From an uncultured Rhodopila sp. (GTDB lineage: Bacteria > Pseudomonadota > Alphaproteobacteria > Acetobacterales > Acetobacteraceae): a stretch of DNA of 64,000 bases. Position 1 is the first letter of the stretch; every line of letters begins with the position of its first letter. The notes beneath the pieces are model-generated. The model saw only the letters and a list, made by a program, of their open reading frames with translations. It was not told where the DNA came from and did not search any database. The stretch spans positions 1 to 64,000 of the forward strand of contig CAINOE010000021.1 of assembly GCA_903851415.1 (NCBI GenBank), read 5' to 3'. Made by a program: the position numbers and the translations under genes. Shown one piece after another: positions 10,521-18,953 of the stretch.

Positions 10521-11990
10521 CTACGCCGCCCGCGCCGGGCCGTGCGGGTGGCGCAGTGTCGAATGGCGCCGCCCGTAGCCGAGATAGATCACCATCCCGA
10601 CCGCCAGCCATACCGCCAGCCGCAGCCAGGTCACCGCCGGCAGCCCCGCCATCAGCAGCATGCAGAACAGGATCCCGAGGATCGGCACCATCGGCACGCC
10701 CGGCACCCGGAACGGCCGGAACTGCTCCGCATCCGAGCGCCGCAGGTAGATCACCGCGCCGCACACCAGCACGAACGCAAACAGCGTCCCGATGCTGACC
10801 AGTTCGCCCAGCACGCCGATGGGCACCAGGGCGGCGACCAGGGCAACGATCGCGCCGATGAGCATCTGGCTGAGATACGGCGTCCGCAGGGTAGGATGGA
10901 TCCTGTTGAAGAACCCTGGCAGCAGCCCGTCATGCGCCATCGTGTAGAAGATGCGCCCCTGGCCGTAGAGCATCACCAGGATCACCGTCGTCAGCCCGGC
11001 CAGCGCGCCGATTTTGATCAGCACGGAGAACCACGTCAGGCCGATGACATCGACTCCCCTGGCGATCGGGTCGGGGACGTTCAGCTCCGTGTACGGCACC
11101 AGTCCGGTCAGCACCGCCGAGACCAGGACATAGAGCACCGTGCAGATCGCCAGCGACCCGAGGATGCCGATGGGCATGTCGCGCTGCGGCTTCTGCGCCT
11201 CCTGCGCGGCGGTGGATACGGCGTCGAAGCCGATGAAGGCGAAGAACACCACGCCGGCGCCGCGCAGAACGCCGCTGAGGCCGTATTCGCCGAAGCTGCC
11301 CTTGTTGTCCGGGATCAGCGGATGCCAATGCGCGGTATCCACGTAAAACGCCCCCAGCGCGATGAAGGCCACCACGACGAACAGCTTGACCGCGACCATG
11401 ATGTTATTGAGCCGTGACGATTCTTTCGTGCCGAAGATCAGCATCGCCGTCAGGGCTGCAACGATCAGCGCGGCGGGCAGGTTGAGGATGGCGGTGGCAT
11501 CGGTGCCGTCCGCCAGCTTGACCGCGGTGCCGGGCGCCGCCGCGAACTGCGGCGGGATGGTGATGCCGAAATTATGCAGCAGGCTGGTGATGTAGCCGGA
11601 CCAGCCGACGGCGACGGTGGCCGCTCCCATGGCGTATTCCAGGATCAGGTCCCAGCCGATGATCCAGGCGAAGATTTCTCCCAATGTTGCGTACGTGTAG
11701 GTGTAGGTGCTGCCGCAGACCGGGATCATGGCGGCGAGTTCGGAGTAGCACAGCCCGACGAAGGCACAGACGATGCCGCCGAGCACGAAGGACAGCATGA
11801 TCGCCGGACCGGCATAGCGCGCCGCCGCAGTGCCGGTCAGCACGAAGATGCCGGCGCCGATGATGGCGCCGATGCCCATCGAGGTGATGCTGACGACGCC
11901 GAGGGTTTTCGAAAGCTGCACCCCCTCGGCGTCGCCGCTTTTCATGCATTGCTCGACGGACTTGCGCGTCATTAGACTGGCTTGCGACAT
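10521..11990 (-). CDS. Amino acid permease (APC superfamily, cationic amino acid transporter type)
   Basis: A polytopic inner-membrane protein of about 489 residues with some 12-13 hydrophobic segments. The family signature GAIIGAGIFVLTGTAA lies near residue 40, and GVVFFAFIGFDAVSTAAQEAQKPQRDMPIGI is the conserved middle segment of CAT/YhdG-type transporters. The start at 11990 (MSQASLMTRKSVEQ) has AGGGG 7 nt upstream; the frame extends 14 codons further without a good site. It probably imports amino acids with protons. The substrate cannot be read from the sequence, and there is no partner gene. Confidence 0.88.
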   Translation of the reverse strand: MSQASLMTRKSVEQCMKSGDAEGVQLSKTLGVVSITSMGIGAIIGAGIFVLTGTAAARYAGPAIMLSFVLGGIVCAFVGLCYSELAAMIPVCGSTYTYTYATLGEIFAWIIGWDLILEYAMGAATVAVGWSGYITSLLHNFGITIPPQFAAAPGTAVKLADGTDATAILNLPAALIVAALTAMLIFGTKESSRLNNIMVAVKLFVVVAFIALGAFYVDTAHWHPLIPDNKGSFGEYGLSGVLRGAGVVFFAFIGFDAVSTAAQEAQKPQRDMPIGILGSLAICTVLYVLVSAVLTGLVPYTELNVPDPIARGVDVIGLTWFSVLIKIGALAGLTTVILVMLYGQGRIFYTMAHDGLLPGFFNRIHPTLRTPYLSQMLIGAIVALVAALVPIGVLGELVSIGTLFAFVLVCGAVIYLRRSDAEQFRPFRVPGVPMVPILGILFCMLLMAGLPAVTWLRLAVWLAVGMVIYLGYGRRHSTLRHPHGPARAA

Positions 11991-12397
11991 GTCGGCGCCC
12001 CTGTGTTGTGGTTTGCGTTGGACTTGGTGCAATCCAAATGCCGCAATAGGGGCCGGGGGTTCACGAAGGGCGTAGATGACAGGTTGATGAACGGGCGAGG
12101 TGATTGTCGCCTCTTGGGCGACGGGCTGCTTTTCGGTCTGGACGGGCTTGTTGATCGTCTGCCCGGCGTTTTCCCTGAAGTTACCACCACCAGCCGCGAT
12201 GCGCCCGGCTCGGCGGTTACGGTGCGACTGCGAGACGTCGGTGCCTCGCCATATCTCTCGCAGTCAATTCCACGTGTATCCCAACGGTATTTGAGAACAT
12301 CCACTTCCGCCTGTGTTAAAATCTGCGCGGAAAGCAAGTATTTTTAGTTTGCTGTCCACATTCTCAACAAGCGTGCGCAGACGAGGAAAACTGTATC
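11991..12397. other. Gene-free stretch
   Basis: About 400 bases upstream of the permease without a supported gene. Frames on both strands run through it but show no family features. The right half becomes AT-richer and leads into the ribosome site of the broken gene at 12398. Confidence 0.4.
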
Positions 12398-12873
12398 ATG
12401 ACCTAGCCCTTGCTGCCTTTGGTCGTATCAGCGATTTTTGCAGCCATGCCGGTCTCTGGCGAGGCGGCCCAGTTTCCAAAGAGCGGGAGGCGGAGTTCAC
12501 CACCTACGCAACCGTCCGCACGCTTGCTGCAATCGACAGCGGAGCGGGGAGCGGAGGTGTCTGGGACTATAACGGGGTCATGCAAAGCGCCAACGGCGAC
12601 GGTCCCTTCAACAATATGACCGCGCGGTGCCTACAGAACTGGACGAACCTCGGGGAACAGTTTCATATCGTCGGCAGTTGCGTACTGACAGATATTGACG
12701 GCGACACCATCTTCGATGTGTTCGAGGGGGCTAACTCCGAGTTGACGTCCGGTACTGGAAAATACAAAGGTATTATCGGCCGCGGCAGCATTACCCGCAC
12801 CCGACTGCATGATCTTGCGGGCGGAGACCGAGCGCTGGTCAACCATCACAAGGTCTCGTGGGAGATCAAGTGA
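12398..12873 (+). pseudogene. Broken gene for a small secreted protein (amber at codon 3 and one-base frameshift)
   Basis: From the ATG at 12398, preceded by GAGGAAAA, the frame reads MT, then TAG (12404-12406), then PLLPLVVSAIFAAMPVSGEAA, which is a good signal peptide. After AAQFPKSG the reading moves to the other frame (EAEFTTYATVRTLAAIDSG) and continues to the stop at 12871-12873. Adding a single G to the GGG at 12485-12487 would join the two exactly as FPKSGEAEFTTY. The mature part (GPFNNMTARCLQNWT, FDVFEGANSE, GTGKYKGIIGRGS) looks like a small exported beta-barrel; I do not recognise the family with certainty. Two independent lesions argue for a pseudogene, with sequencing error as the alternative. 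Confidence 0.65.
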
Positions 12874-13298
12874 GACTACCTACGCTATGTGAGTAGACGT
12901 CGGCCCGAAGGCCAACCGCCACGATGATGTTTGGCGCAATCATCAGGACCTTGCGCAGCAGCGCCGATCGGCGCTCACGCCATTGCGCCGCGGATTTGGG
13001 CAACCAAAGGCGGCAAAAGTCTTCGGCAGGCCGTCGTGCGCAACTCTTCCGCCGCCGGGAACCATCGCACCTTTGGCGGCAATATCTCGTAGGGCGAGAA
13101 TGCAAAGTCAGGGTGCAGTCCCAATCAGCGGTCATTCCTGATTCCGGTCGCACGTGGTTCGCACGTTCAGGGGCGCCCGCAAGATCAGTGCGGAACAAGG
13201 GTTCGCCGCGTCGGGGGTCCAAGCCGGATGGCGCCGCCGTCCGAAGACCTCAACGCGCGATTGCTGACTGGCGCTTGAGCTTATGCCAAGCGGCACCC
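12874..13298. other. Gene-free stretch before the DUF29 gene
   Basis: Frames cover this stretch on both strands, but their translations are Arg/Ser-rich and lack domain character. I see no RNA gene or repeat here. Confidence 0.4.
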
Positions 13299-13784
13299 AT
13301 GCCGGATAGCATCTACGAATACGACGTCCTGGCCTGGTCGGAGCACCAAGCCGATCTTCTCCGCCGCCTCGGCCGCGGGGAAACGGTTAACGAGGTCGAT
13401 TGCGCGAACCTCGCGGAGGAGATCGAGGGCGTGGGGCTGTCCGAACTGCACCCGGTCGAGAGCAACCTGTTCCGGATCATTATCCACCTGCTCAAGCTTC
13501 AGGCGTCCCCCGAAAGCGATGCGCGCAACCACTGGCTTTGGGAAATCGACACCTTCCAGGAAGAGGCGCAACGGCGGTTCACCCCGTCCATGCGGCAGAA
13601 GCTCAATGTCGGCGCCTTGTATGCCAGCGCGCTCAGGCGAATGCGAAACGCCGATCGGCGCAACGCCGTCCAGTACCCCTGGCGGGAAACAAACCCGTTG
13701 ACGCTGGACCAGTTGCTGTTCGGGGACTCGGACGATCTGTTGCGGCAACTCTTGGACACGAACCGGCCTGATGCGGGGGCATAA
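13299..13784 (+). CDS. DUF29 family protein
   Basis: The 161-residue product starts MPDSIYEYDVLAWSEHQADL and carries the hallmark DUF29 sequence: NLAEEIEGVGLSE, then LFRIIIHLLKLQ and the C-terminal FTPSMRQKLNVGALYASAL region. DUF29 proteins are small, helical and usually cytoplasmic, common in cyanobacteria and alphaproteobacteria, and often multicopy; their biochemical role is unknown. The open frame extends upstream to 12924, but that part has no family similarity, so the ATG at 13299 was chosen. Confidence 0.85.
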   Translation: MPDSIYEYDVLAWSEHQADLLRRLGRGETVNEVDCANLAEEIEGVGLSELHPVESNLFRIIIHLLKLQASPESDARNHWLWEIDTFQEEAQRRFTPSMRQKLNVGALYASALRRMRNADRRNAVQYPWRETNPLTLDQLLFGDSDDLLRQLLDTNRPDAGA

Positions 13785-14035
13785 GACACGGGCATGCCAA
13801 TCTGGCCGCCACTCGTTCCCCGCGGACTTTCGGACGCCAAGCAGCATCCGAATCTCTTCACGATACGTGATCCCGTTCAGTCACGACCGGAGTCGGCCGA
13901 AGCGGACGATCCGCTTTCGGGTTCACAACCCGGCAGGGCGGACGCCGCCTCAACACAGCAGTGGCGCGGCGCCGCCCATGTGGCGAAGTTCGATGGATGC
14001 CGCCGCCATGGCCGCTCACTACATGGTCAGCAGCG

Positions 14036-14320
14036 TCATGCTTGGGCAATTGCCGAAGGGTGCCAGGCGAGCGGCGTGACAGTGATGTCCATGAACGGGA
14101 AAAGCGGCAAGGACGACAGGATGGTGTGCAATTCGTCGTGGTCCGTGACGTCGAAAACGCTGACATTGGCGTAGCGTCCGGCCACCCGCCATAAATGAAC
14201 CCACTTGCCGGCGCGCTGCAATTCCTGCGCGCGAGCCTTTTCATCGGCCTTCAGGGTATCAACGTGCGACGGGTCCACGTCGTATGGAATGCGCACGTCC
14301 ATTTGGACACAGTACAACAT
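14036..14320 (-). CDS. catC: Muconolactone delta-isomerase
   Basis: CatC converts muconolactone to 3-oxoadipate enol-lactone in the catechol branch of the beta-ketoadipate pathway. The 94-residue protein has the family length and pattern: MLYCVQMDVRIPYDVD at the N-terminus, EKARAQELQRAGKWVHLWRVAGRYANVSVFDV in the middle and LFPFMDITVTPLAWHPSA at the end. It is the last gene of the ben-cat operon. Its ribosome site AGGAG overlaps the stop of a catB remnant immediately upstream, showing that catB once directly preceded it. Confidence 0.95.
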   Translation of the reverse strand: MLYCVQMDVRIPYDVDPSHVDTLKADEKARAQELQRAGKWVHLWRVAGRYANVSVFDVTDHDELHTILSSLPLFPFMDITVTPLAWHPSAIAQA

Positions 14321-14330
14321 TGCACTTTCT

Positions 14331-14465
14331 CCTATTGTCGTGTGTAGCGCCGCAGTTGATCCGGATCGAGCGTGACACCAAGACCCGGGCCGGTCGGCAG
14401 GCGGCTAATCCCGGGACAGGAAAGCAGCGCAGCGCCGTGGTGTCATCCCGGGTCTGATATGAGAT
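14331..14465 (-). pseudogene. Remnant of a second catB (internal and C-terminal pieces)
   Basis: Read leftward, 14400-14331 encodes RLPTGPGLGVTLDPDQLRRY plus TRQ and stop. The intact CatB ends HLPSGPGLGVTLDTEQLRRY plus ARE. At nucleotide level about 77 bases align with 15991-16067 at roughly 85 percent identity. Just upstream, 14465-14420 encodes TRDDTTALRCFP, matching AWDETTALRCLP in the middle of CatB. Most of the gene between and before these pieces is gone, and the frame changes at the junction. This is a deletion scar of a duplicate catB between the ACP gene and catC. Confidence 0.85.
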
Positions 14466-14466
14466 C

Positions 14467-14706
14467 TCATGCGGTGGCCCGCTGGACGTAATCCAAAAGG
14501 TCTCCGACAACCGCGAAACGTTCGAGCTCCTCGTCCGGTATGACTATGCCGAAACGGTCTTCGGCTGCGACGGCCAGGTCGATTTTGGAGAGCGAGTCCA
14601 AGCCGAGCTTGTCGAGGTGGAGGTCGCGGTCGATTCGAGCCGGGTGAGTTCCCGTGATTTTTACAAAGAGTTCGGCCAACGCCGTCTCGATCCCGGTTTG
14701 CTGCAT
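14467..14706 (-). CDS. Acyl carrier protein
   Basis: A 79-residue protein with the phosphopantetheine attachment motif LGLDSLSKIDLAVAAEDRFG; Ser38 would carry the prosthetic group. The acidic helices and the ending IPDEELERFAVVGDLLDYVQ are typical of type II carrier proteins. The start at 14706 has a strong GAGGAGGT site. It follows the FAD monooxygenase gene by 10 bp on the same strand, so the two are co-expressed within the ben-cat operon. No ketosynthase, adenylation or phosphopantetheinyl transferase gene lies near. A carrier protein in a benzoate operon is unexpected and may mean that the monooxygenase acts on a tethered aromatic acid (inference). Confidence 0.92.
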   Translation of the reverse strand: MQQTGIETALAELFVKITGTHPARIDRDLHLDKLGLDSLSKIDLAVAAEDRFGIVIPDEELERFAVVGDLLDYVQRATA

Positions 14707-14716
14707 ACTGACCTCC

Positions 14717-15946
14717 TCAGGCGTGCGCGGGAGCGGGGTGATGCTGCGTATGCGCGGCGTCACGGGCGGTCTGGAGCGCGTCGAACTGGTGGATCCAGCC
14801 GAAATCCTCCGGGAACCGCGCCACGCGCCGATCGCGCTCCGCGAGTTGCGGACCATCCGGCAGATGCAGCAATGAATTCGTAATCCAGGAGCTGCGTTGG
14901 ATTTTGCGGGTCCGCGCGCGGCGCAGCGACTGGTATTTGGCCAGCATCGGACCAAGCCCGTCCAGCGTGGTGCCGGGCAAAAGCTCCGCCAGGGTGATCG
15001 CGTCCTCGATGGTCGTGTTGGCGCCTTGGCCGTGATGCGGCAGCATGGCGTGCGCGGCGTCGCCGAGGATCACCACGCCCCCGCGATACCAGTGCAGTAA
15101 CGGCCGCGTTCCAAACAGCCCCCAGCGCACCGGCAAGTGTTGCGAAACCATCTCCACTACGGCCGGATGCCAGCCCTTGAATGCGGCCGCGGCCTCGCCC
15201 GGCTCGATTGCGTCGAGCCATTTGTCGCCGTGCGGCCAGACCTTCGGGTATTCGACAACGGCGAAGAAATTCACGTAGTCGGCGTTTCCCCCGATGGCAT
15301 AGTGCAGCAAGTGAGCGTCCGGCCCCATCCAGAATTGGATCGCCCCCGGATCGGGCAGCGCCGGCAGCCTGGCCACGGGCACGATGCCGCGGAAAGCGCT
15401 CGTCCCCGAGTAGACGGTGTCATCCCCACCGGTAATGAAACGGCGGACGACCGAACGCACGCCGTCCGCTCCGACAACGAGGTCCGCCTCAATCGTTTCC
15501 CCGTTGGCAAAACTGAGGGCTGTAGCGCCGCCGAGGTCCTTGATCCCGGTCAGCCGGTGATTGAGATGCAATCCCGCGCCACCGAGCGCACCACTCAGGA
15601 TGCGCTGGAGGTCCGCACGATGGATGCCGTAATAGGGCGCACCGCAAGTCTGCTGGTAATTCATGTTCTCATGCACCGGATGCGCGGCGATGCGGCTGCC
15701 GTCGCGCCAGTTGCGGTAGATGAGCTCGCCGGGCTCGGTCGAGACGGCTGCAAGCGCATCGCCCATGCCGAGCCGGCGCAGTTCCCGGGTGGAGTTGGCT
15801 GAAAGCGCGACCGCAGCGCCGATCTCGGCCAACTCCTGCGCTTGCTCGTAGACGTCGGCTTCGATACCGCGCTGGCGCAGGGCCACCGCAAGAGTCAGGC
15901 CGCCGATGCCGCCACCGACGATCGCAATTCGAAATGTCTTGGCCAT
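14717..15946 (-). CDS. FAD-dependent aromatic monooxygenase (salicylate hydroxylase-like)
   Basis: A 409-residue group A flavoprotein hydroxylase. The FAD-binding GGGIGGLTLAVALRQRG lies at the N-terminus, the DG motif is in ADLVVGADGVRS, and the second flavin motif is GDAAHAMLPHHGQGAN. The overall pattern (APYYGIHRADLQRIL, WGLFGTRPLLHWYRG) is that of salicylate 1-hydroxylase and 3-hydroxybenzoate 6-hydroxylase relatives. Its position in a catechol operon fits salicylate to catechol, which would feed CatA; gentisate-forming activity is the alternative. It lies between intact catB and the ACP gene and appears to have entered the operon with a duplicated catB. Confidence 0.85.
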   Translation of the reverse strand: MAKTFRIAIVGGGIGGLTLAVALRQRGIEADVYEQAQELAEIGAAVALSANSTRELRRLGMGDALAAVSTEPGELIYRNWRDGSRIAAHPVHENMNYQQTCGAPYYGIHRADLQRILSGALGGAGLHLNHRLTGIKDLGGATALSFANGETIEADLVVGADGVRSVVRRFITGGDDTVYSGTSAFRGIVPVARLPALPDPGAIQFWMGPDAHLLHYAIGGNADYVNFFAVVEYPKVWPHGDKWLDAIEPGEAAAAFKGWHPAVVEMVSQHLPVRWGLFGTRPLLHWYRGGVVILGDAAHAMLPHHGQGANTTIEDAITLAELLPGTTLDGLGPMLAKYQSLRRARTRKIQRSSWITNSLLHLPDGPQLAERDRRVARFPEDFGWIHQFDALQTARDAAHTQHHPAPAHA

Positions 15947-15994
15947 GTTTCGCTCCCTGTGGTTATGAAAGAGGCGACGATGTGCATACGTCTC

Positions 15995-17146
15995 CTATTC
16001 TCGTGCGTAACGCCGCAGTTGTTCCGTATCGAGCGTGACACCGAGGCCGGGGCCGCTCGGGAGGTGGATATGGAAATCCGCGAAGCGCAGCGGTTCGGTC
16101 ACCAGATCGCCGGTCAGGATCTGCGGGCCGAAATGCTCGCAGCCCCAGGCAAGGTCGCGCAGCCCGGCGAAGACTTGTAAATGAGCCGCCGCGCCTATGG
16201 AACTTTCCAGCAGGCAGCCGCCGTAGAGGCCGATGCCAGCCGCCCGGGCAACGGCCGCGACGTCGCGCGTCGCCAACAGTCCGCCATGCTTGACGAGTTT
16301 CAGCGACACCACGTCAGCCGCGCCGGCACGTGCGATATCCAGCATGTCGTGCATCGAGAATACGCACTCATCGGCCATCAGCGGCACGGCGGAGCGCGCG
16401 CGCAGGCGCGCCATGCCCGGAATGTTCCAGGTCGGCAGCGGCTGTTCCACCAGGGTGACGCCGATCTCCTCCAGGATCGGCAGGCAGCGCAGCGCCGTGG
16501 TTTCGTCCCAGGCCTGATTGGCATCGACGATCAGGGTTGCCCGGCCCTCCAGCGCGCCGGCGAGGCGCCGCATGCGCGCCATATCGGCTTCGGGGGCCTG
16601 AGCGCCAATCTTGACCTTGAAGATGTTGTGCAGGCGGGCGGCAATTTTCCGTTCCGCCTCCTCGATTTCCTGCACGGGATCGCCGGATGCGAGGGTCCAG
16701 ATCACCGGCACACTTTCGCGCACCACACCCCCCAGAAGCTGAGCGGCAGGCACGCCCAGGGTTTTGCCGACAGCGTCGAACAGAGCGCTTTCGATGGCGG
16801 CCTTCGCGGCATTGTTGCGTTTGGCCGCCTCGTCCATGCGGGCACGGGCTGCTTCGAAGCGCTCCGCCGCCGCACCGACTACCGCGGGCGCCAGGTAGGT
16901 ATCGATCGTTGCCTTGATGCTCTCGACGCATTCCTCGCTCCAGCGCGGGCCGCCAAGCGTGGCGGCTTCACCGATGCCGATGACGCCGTTGCCGAGGCGC
17001 AACTCGACGATGACATAGCTTTGTGCCGTGACGGACAGGGACGACAGCTTGTGCTTCCTAACTGTCGGCACATCCACGATCGTGCTCTTGATTGCGCTGA
17101 TCGTCAGGTCGCGCCGCATATCGGCGGGGAGGATTGTGTCCGGCAT
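15995..17146 (-). CDS. catB: Muconate cycloisomerase
   Basis: CatB lactonises cis,cis-muconate to muconolactone. The enolase-superfamily features are visible: the KxK acid/base pair in FKVKIGA, metal ligands in VDANQAW, VEQPLP and MADECV, and the C-terminal KLVKHGGL segment. The start at 17146 (MPDTILPADMRRDL) has GGAG 8 nt upstream and gives 383 residues; a longer frame reaches 17182 without a site. It follows catA by 54 bp. A deleted second copy of this gene survives at 14331-14465, so the operon has undergone catB duplication. Confidence 0.93.
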   Translation of the reverse strand: MPDTILPADMRRDLTISAIKSTIVDVPTVRKHKLSSLSVTAQSYVIVELRLGNGVIGIGEAATLGGPRWSEECVESIKATIDTYLAPAVVGAAAERFEAARARMDEAAKRNNAAKAAIESALFDAVGKTLGVPAAQLLGGVVRESVPVIWTLASGDPVQEIEEAERKIAARLHNIFKVKIGAQAPEADMARMRRLAGALEGRATLIVDANQAWDETTALRCLPILEEIGVTLVEQPLPTWNIPGMARLRARSAVPLMADECVFSMHDMLDIARAGAADVVSLKLVKHGGLLATRDVAAVARAAGIGLYGGCLLESSIGAAAHLQVFAGLRDLAWGCEHFGPQILTGDLVTEPLRFADFHIHLPSGPGLGVTLDTEQLRRYARE

Positions 17147-17200
17147 GATTGGCTCCGCAAAAGAAAGCCCGGCCGCCGACATTGGCGGCCGGGCAAGGCG

Positions 17201-18130
17201 TCAGGCGGCTTCGGCGTGCGCCCGCGTCACCACGGTATTCGGTGCGGCAGCGCTCTCCGGGTGCAGAACGAAATCGAACGTGATTTCAGCGAACGGCGCA
17301 TTCAGCCCGCGGGCGTTGATCGCCGCCGGATCGGTTGAACGCCGCACTTGCGGGATCAGGCCGTCGCGGGTGGCGAAGGCGAAGTCGTCGTGCAGATAGG
17401 CGTCGCCGTCGATGTTGATCTGCGTCGTCAGCTTGCGATAGTCCGGTGCCGACACGAAGAAGTGGATATGCGCCGGGCGGTTGCCGTGACGGCCGAGTTG
17501 ATTCAGCAACTTCTGTACCTGGCCGTTCGGCGGGCAGGCATAACCCGAAGGCAGGATGGAGCGGAACGTGTAGCGTCCATCGGCATCGGTTTCGATACGG
17601 CGTCGCAGGTTGTACTTCGGCTGCGACGGGTCGAAGAACGAATACCCGCCGAGGGTGTTGGCATGCCAAACATCGACGATGGCGCCGCCGATGGGCTTGC
17701 CGTGCATGTCGCGCACCTGACCGTCCATGAACAGGACTTCACCCTGCTCGCTGCCGTCATCGAGCCTCGCCTCGCCCTTGGACAGCGGTGCGCCGGCCAC
17801 GTAAAGCGGGCCTTCGATCGTGCGGGGCGTGCCGCCCTCGATGCCGGCTTTGCGCTCCGCCTCGTCCATGCGCAGATCGAGGAAGGTTTCGATGCCGAGA
17901 CCCGGCACCAGCAGCCCGGCCTCGTTCGCCTGGCCGAGCGCGGTGGCATAGCTCACCGCGGACCAGAATTCATCCGGCTGGATGTCGAAATCTTCGATGG
18001 TGCGGAAGAGGTCGGATACCAGCCGGTGCAGGATGCGCTTCATCCGCGGATTGCCGGCATCGTTGGCGATACCGCTGACCTTTGTCAGAAGATCCTGCAC
18101 TTCCTTGGTGTTCAAAAGAGATTCGCTCAT
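17201..18130 (-). CDS. catA: Catechol 1,2-dioxygenase
   Basis: This intradiol dioxygenase cleaves catechol to cis,cis-muconate. Ferric iron ligands can be assigned by pattern: Y163 in GGYSFFD, Y197 in PSGYACPPNG, and H221 and H223 in RPAHIHFF. The N-terminal helical linker (MSESLLNTKEVQDLLTKVSG) and the 309-residue length fit the CatA subfamily rather than protocatechuate or hydroxyquinol dioxygenases. It lies between benD and catB in one minus-strand operon, so benzoate induction is expected through the LysR regulator at 22051. Confidence 0.96.
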   Translation of the reverse strand: MSESLLNTKEVQDLLTKVSGIANDAGNPRMKRILHRLVSDLFRTIEDFDIQPDEFWSAVSYATALGQANEAGLLVPGLGIETFLDLRMDEAERKAGIEGGTPRTIEGPLYVAGAPLSKGEARLDDGSEQGEVLFMDGQVRDMHGKPIGGAIVDVWHANTLGGYSFFDPSQPKYNLRRRIETDADGRYTFRSILPSGYACPPNGQVQKLLNQLGRHGNRPAHIHFFVSAPDYRKLTTQINIDGDAYLHDDFAFATRDGLIPQVRRSTDPAAINARGLNAPFAEITFDFVLHPESAAAPNTVVTRAHAEAA

Positions 18131-18157
18131 TTTACGTCCTCCATGATCTACGTTTGG

Positions 18158-18943
18158 TTAGCCAATATCGCCGCCCGCGACGGGGAGCGTTACGCCGGTG
18201 ATGTAGGAAGCCTCGTCCGAGGCCAGGAACAGGATCGCCGCGGCCTGTTCCCCGGTGGTGCCGTATCGCTTCATCAGGCTGGATGAGACGGTCTGATCGA
18301 CAACCTGCTGATACCACCGTGCTTCTTGTTCCGAGGGCGGCGCGGCGTTGCGCGGAATGCGCCGCGGCGGCGCCTCGGTGCCGCCCGGAGCCACGCCGCA
18401 GACGCGTATTCCATGCTCGGCATACTCCATCGCCAGGCAGGCGGTGATGGCGTTCACTCCGCCCTTGGCCGCTGCATAGGGAACGCGGTTGACGCCGCGT
18501 GTGGCGACGGACGAAACATTGACGATCGTTCCGCCGCCGGCCTGCACCATCGCCGGCAGCACCGCCCGGCAGCACCACAACGTCGGAAACAGCGATCGGC
18601 GGATTTCGGCCTCGATCTGCTCCGGCTCATAGGCTGCGTAGGGTTTTGCCCAGATGGTGCCCCCGACGTTGTTGATCAGGATGTCGATGCGGCCGAAGCG
18701 TTCTCCGGCGGTGTCGATGGCGGCGGTCGCGCCGGTGAAGGTTTCCAGATCAGCAATGATCGCGATCGCCCGGGCACCGGCCGCCTCGGCTTCGTTTCGG
18801 ACCTGCTCGACCAGATCGGAACGATCGACCAGCGCCACGCCGGCCCCTTCCCGGGCCAGCCGCAGGGCGACCTCCCGGCCGATCCCTTGTGCTGCGCCAG
18901 TAATGATGGCGGTTTTACTGGCGAAACGGTTTGCGTGGATCAT
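18158..18943 (-). CDS. benD: Benzoate cis-diol dehydrogenase (SDR family)
   Basis: BenD oxidises the benzoate cis-dihydrodiol (1,6-dihydroxycyclohexa-2,4-diene-1-carboxylate) with decarboxylation to catechol. The SDR signatures are present: the nucleotide motif TGAAQGIG near residue 16, INNVGG in the middle and YAAAKGG as the catalytic Tyr-Lys. A second ATG at 18943 is better spaced from the GGAGG site than the ATG at 18946. The gene sits between benC and catA, the expected place for benD, and this supports its assignment over other SDR functions. Confidence 0.92.
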   Translation of the reverse strand: MIHANRFASKTAIITGAAQGIGREVALRLAREGAGVALVDRSDLVEQVRNEAEAAGARAIAIIADLETFTGATAAIDTAGERFGRIDILINNVGGTIWAKPYAAYEPEQIEAEIRRSLFPTLWCCRAVLPAMVQAGGGTIVNVSSVATRGVNRVPYAAAKGGVNAITACLAMEYAEHGIRVCGVAPGGTEAPPRRIPRNAAPPSEQEARWYQQVVDQTVSSSLMKRYGTTGEQAAAILFLASDEASYITGVTLPVAGGDIG

Positions 18944-18953
18944 CATGACCTCC

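Noticed and set aside
11972..12337. 121-codon frames on both strands before the permease gene
   Set aside because: Both are biased toward Arg, Ser and Pro and overlap the permease start; neither shows a domain or good start signal.
12866..13222. Minus-strand 118-codon frame
   Set aside because: It overlaps the end of the broken secreted-protein gene and has no recognisable features.
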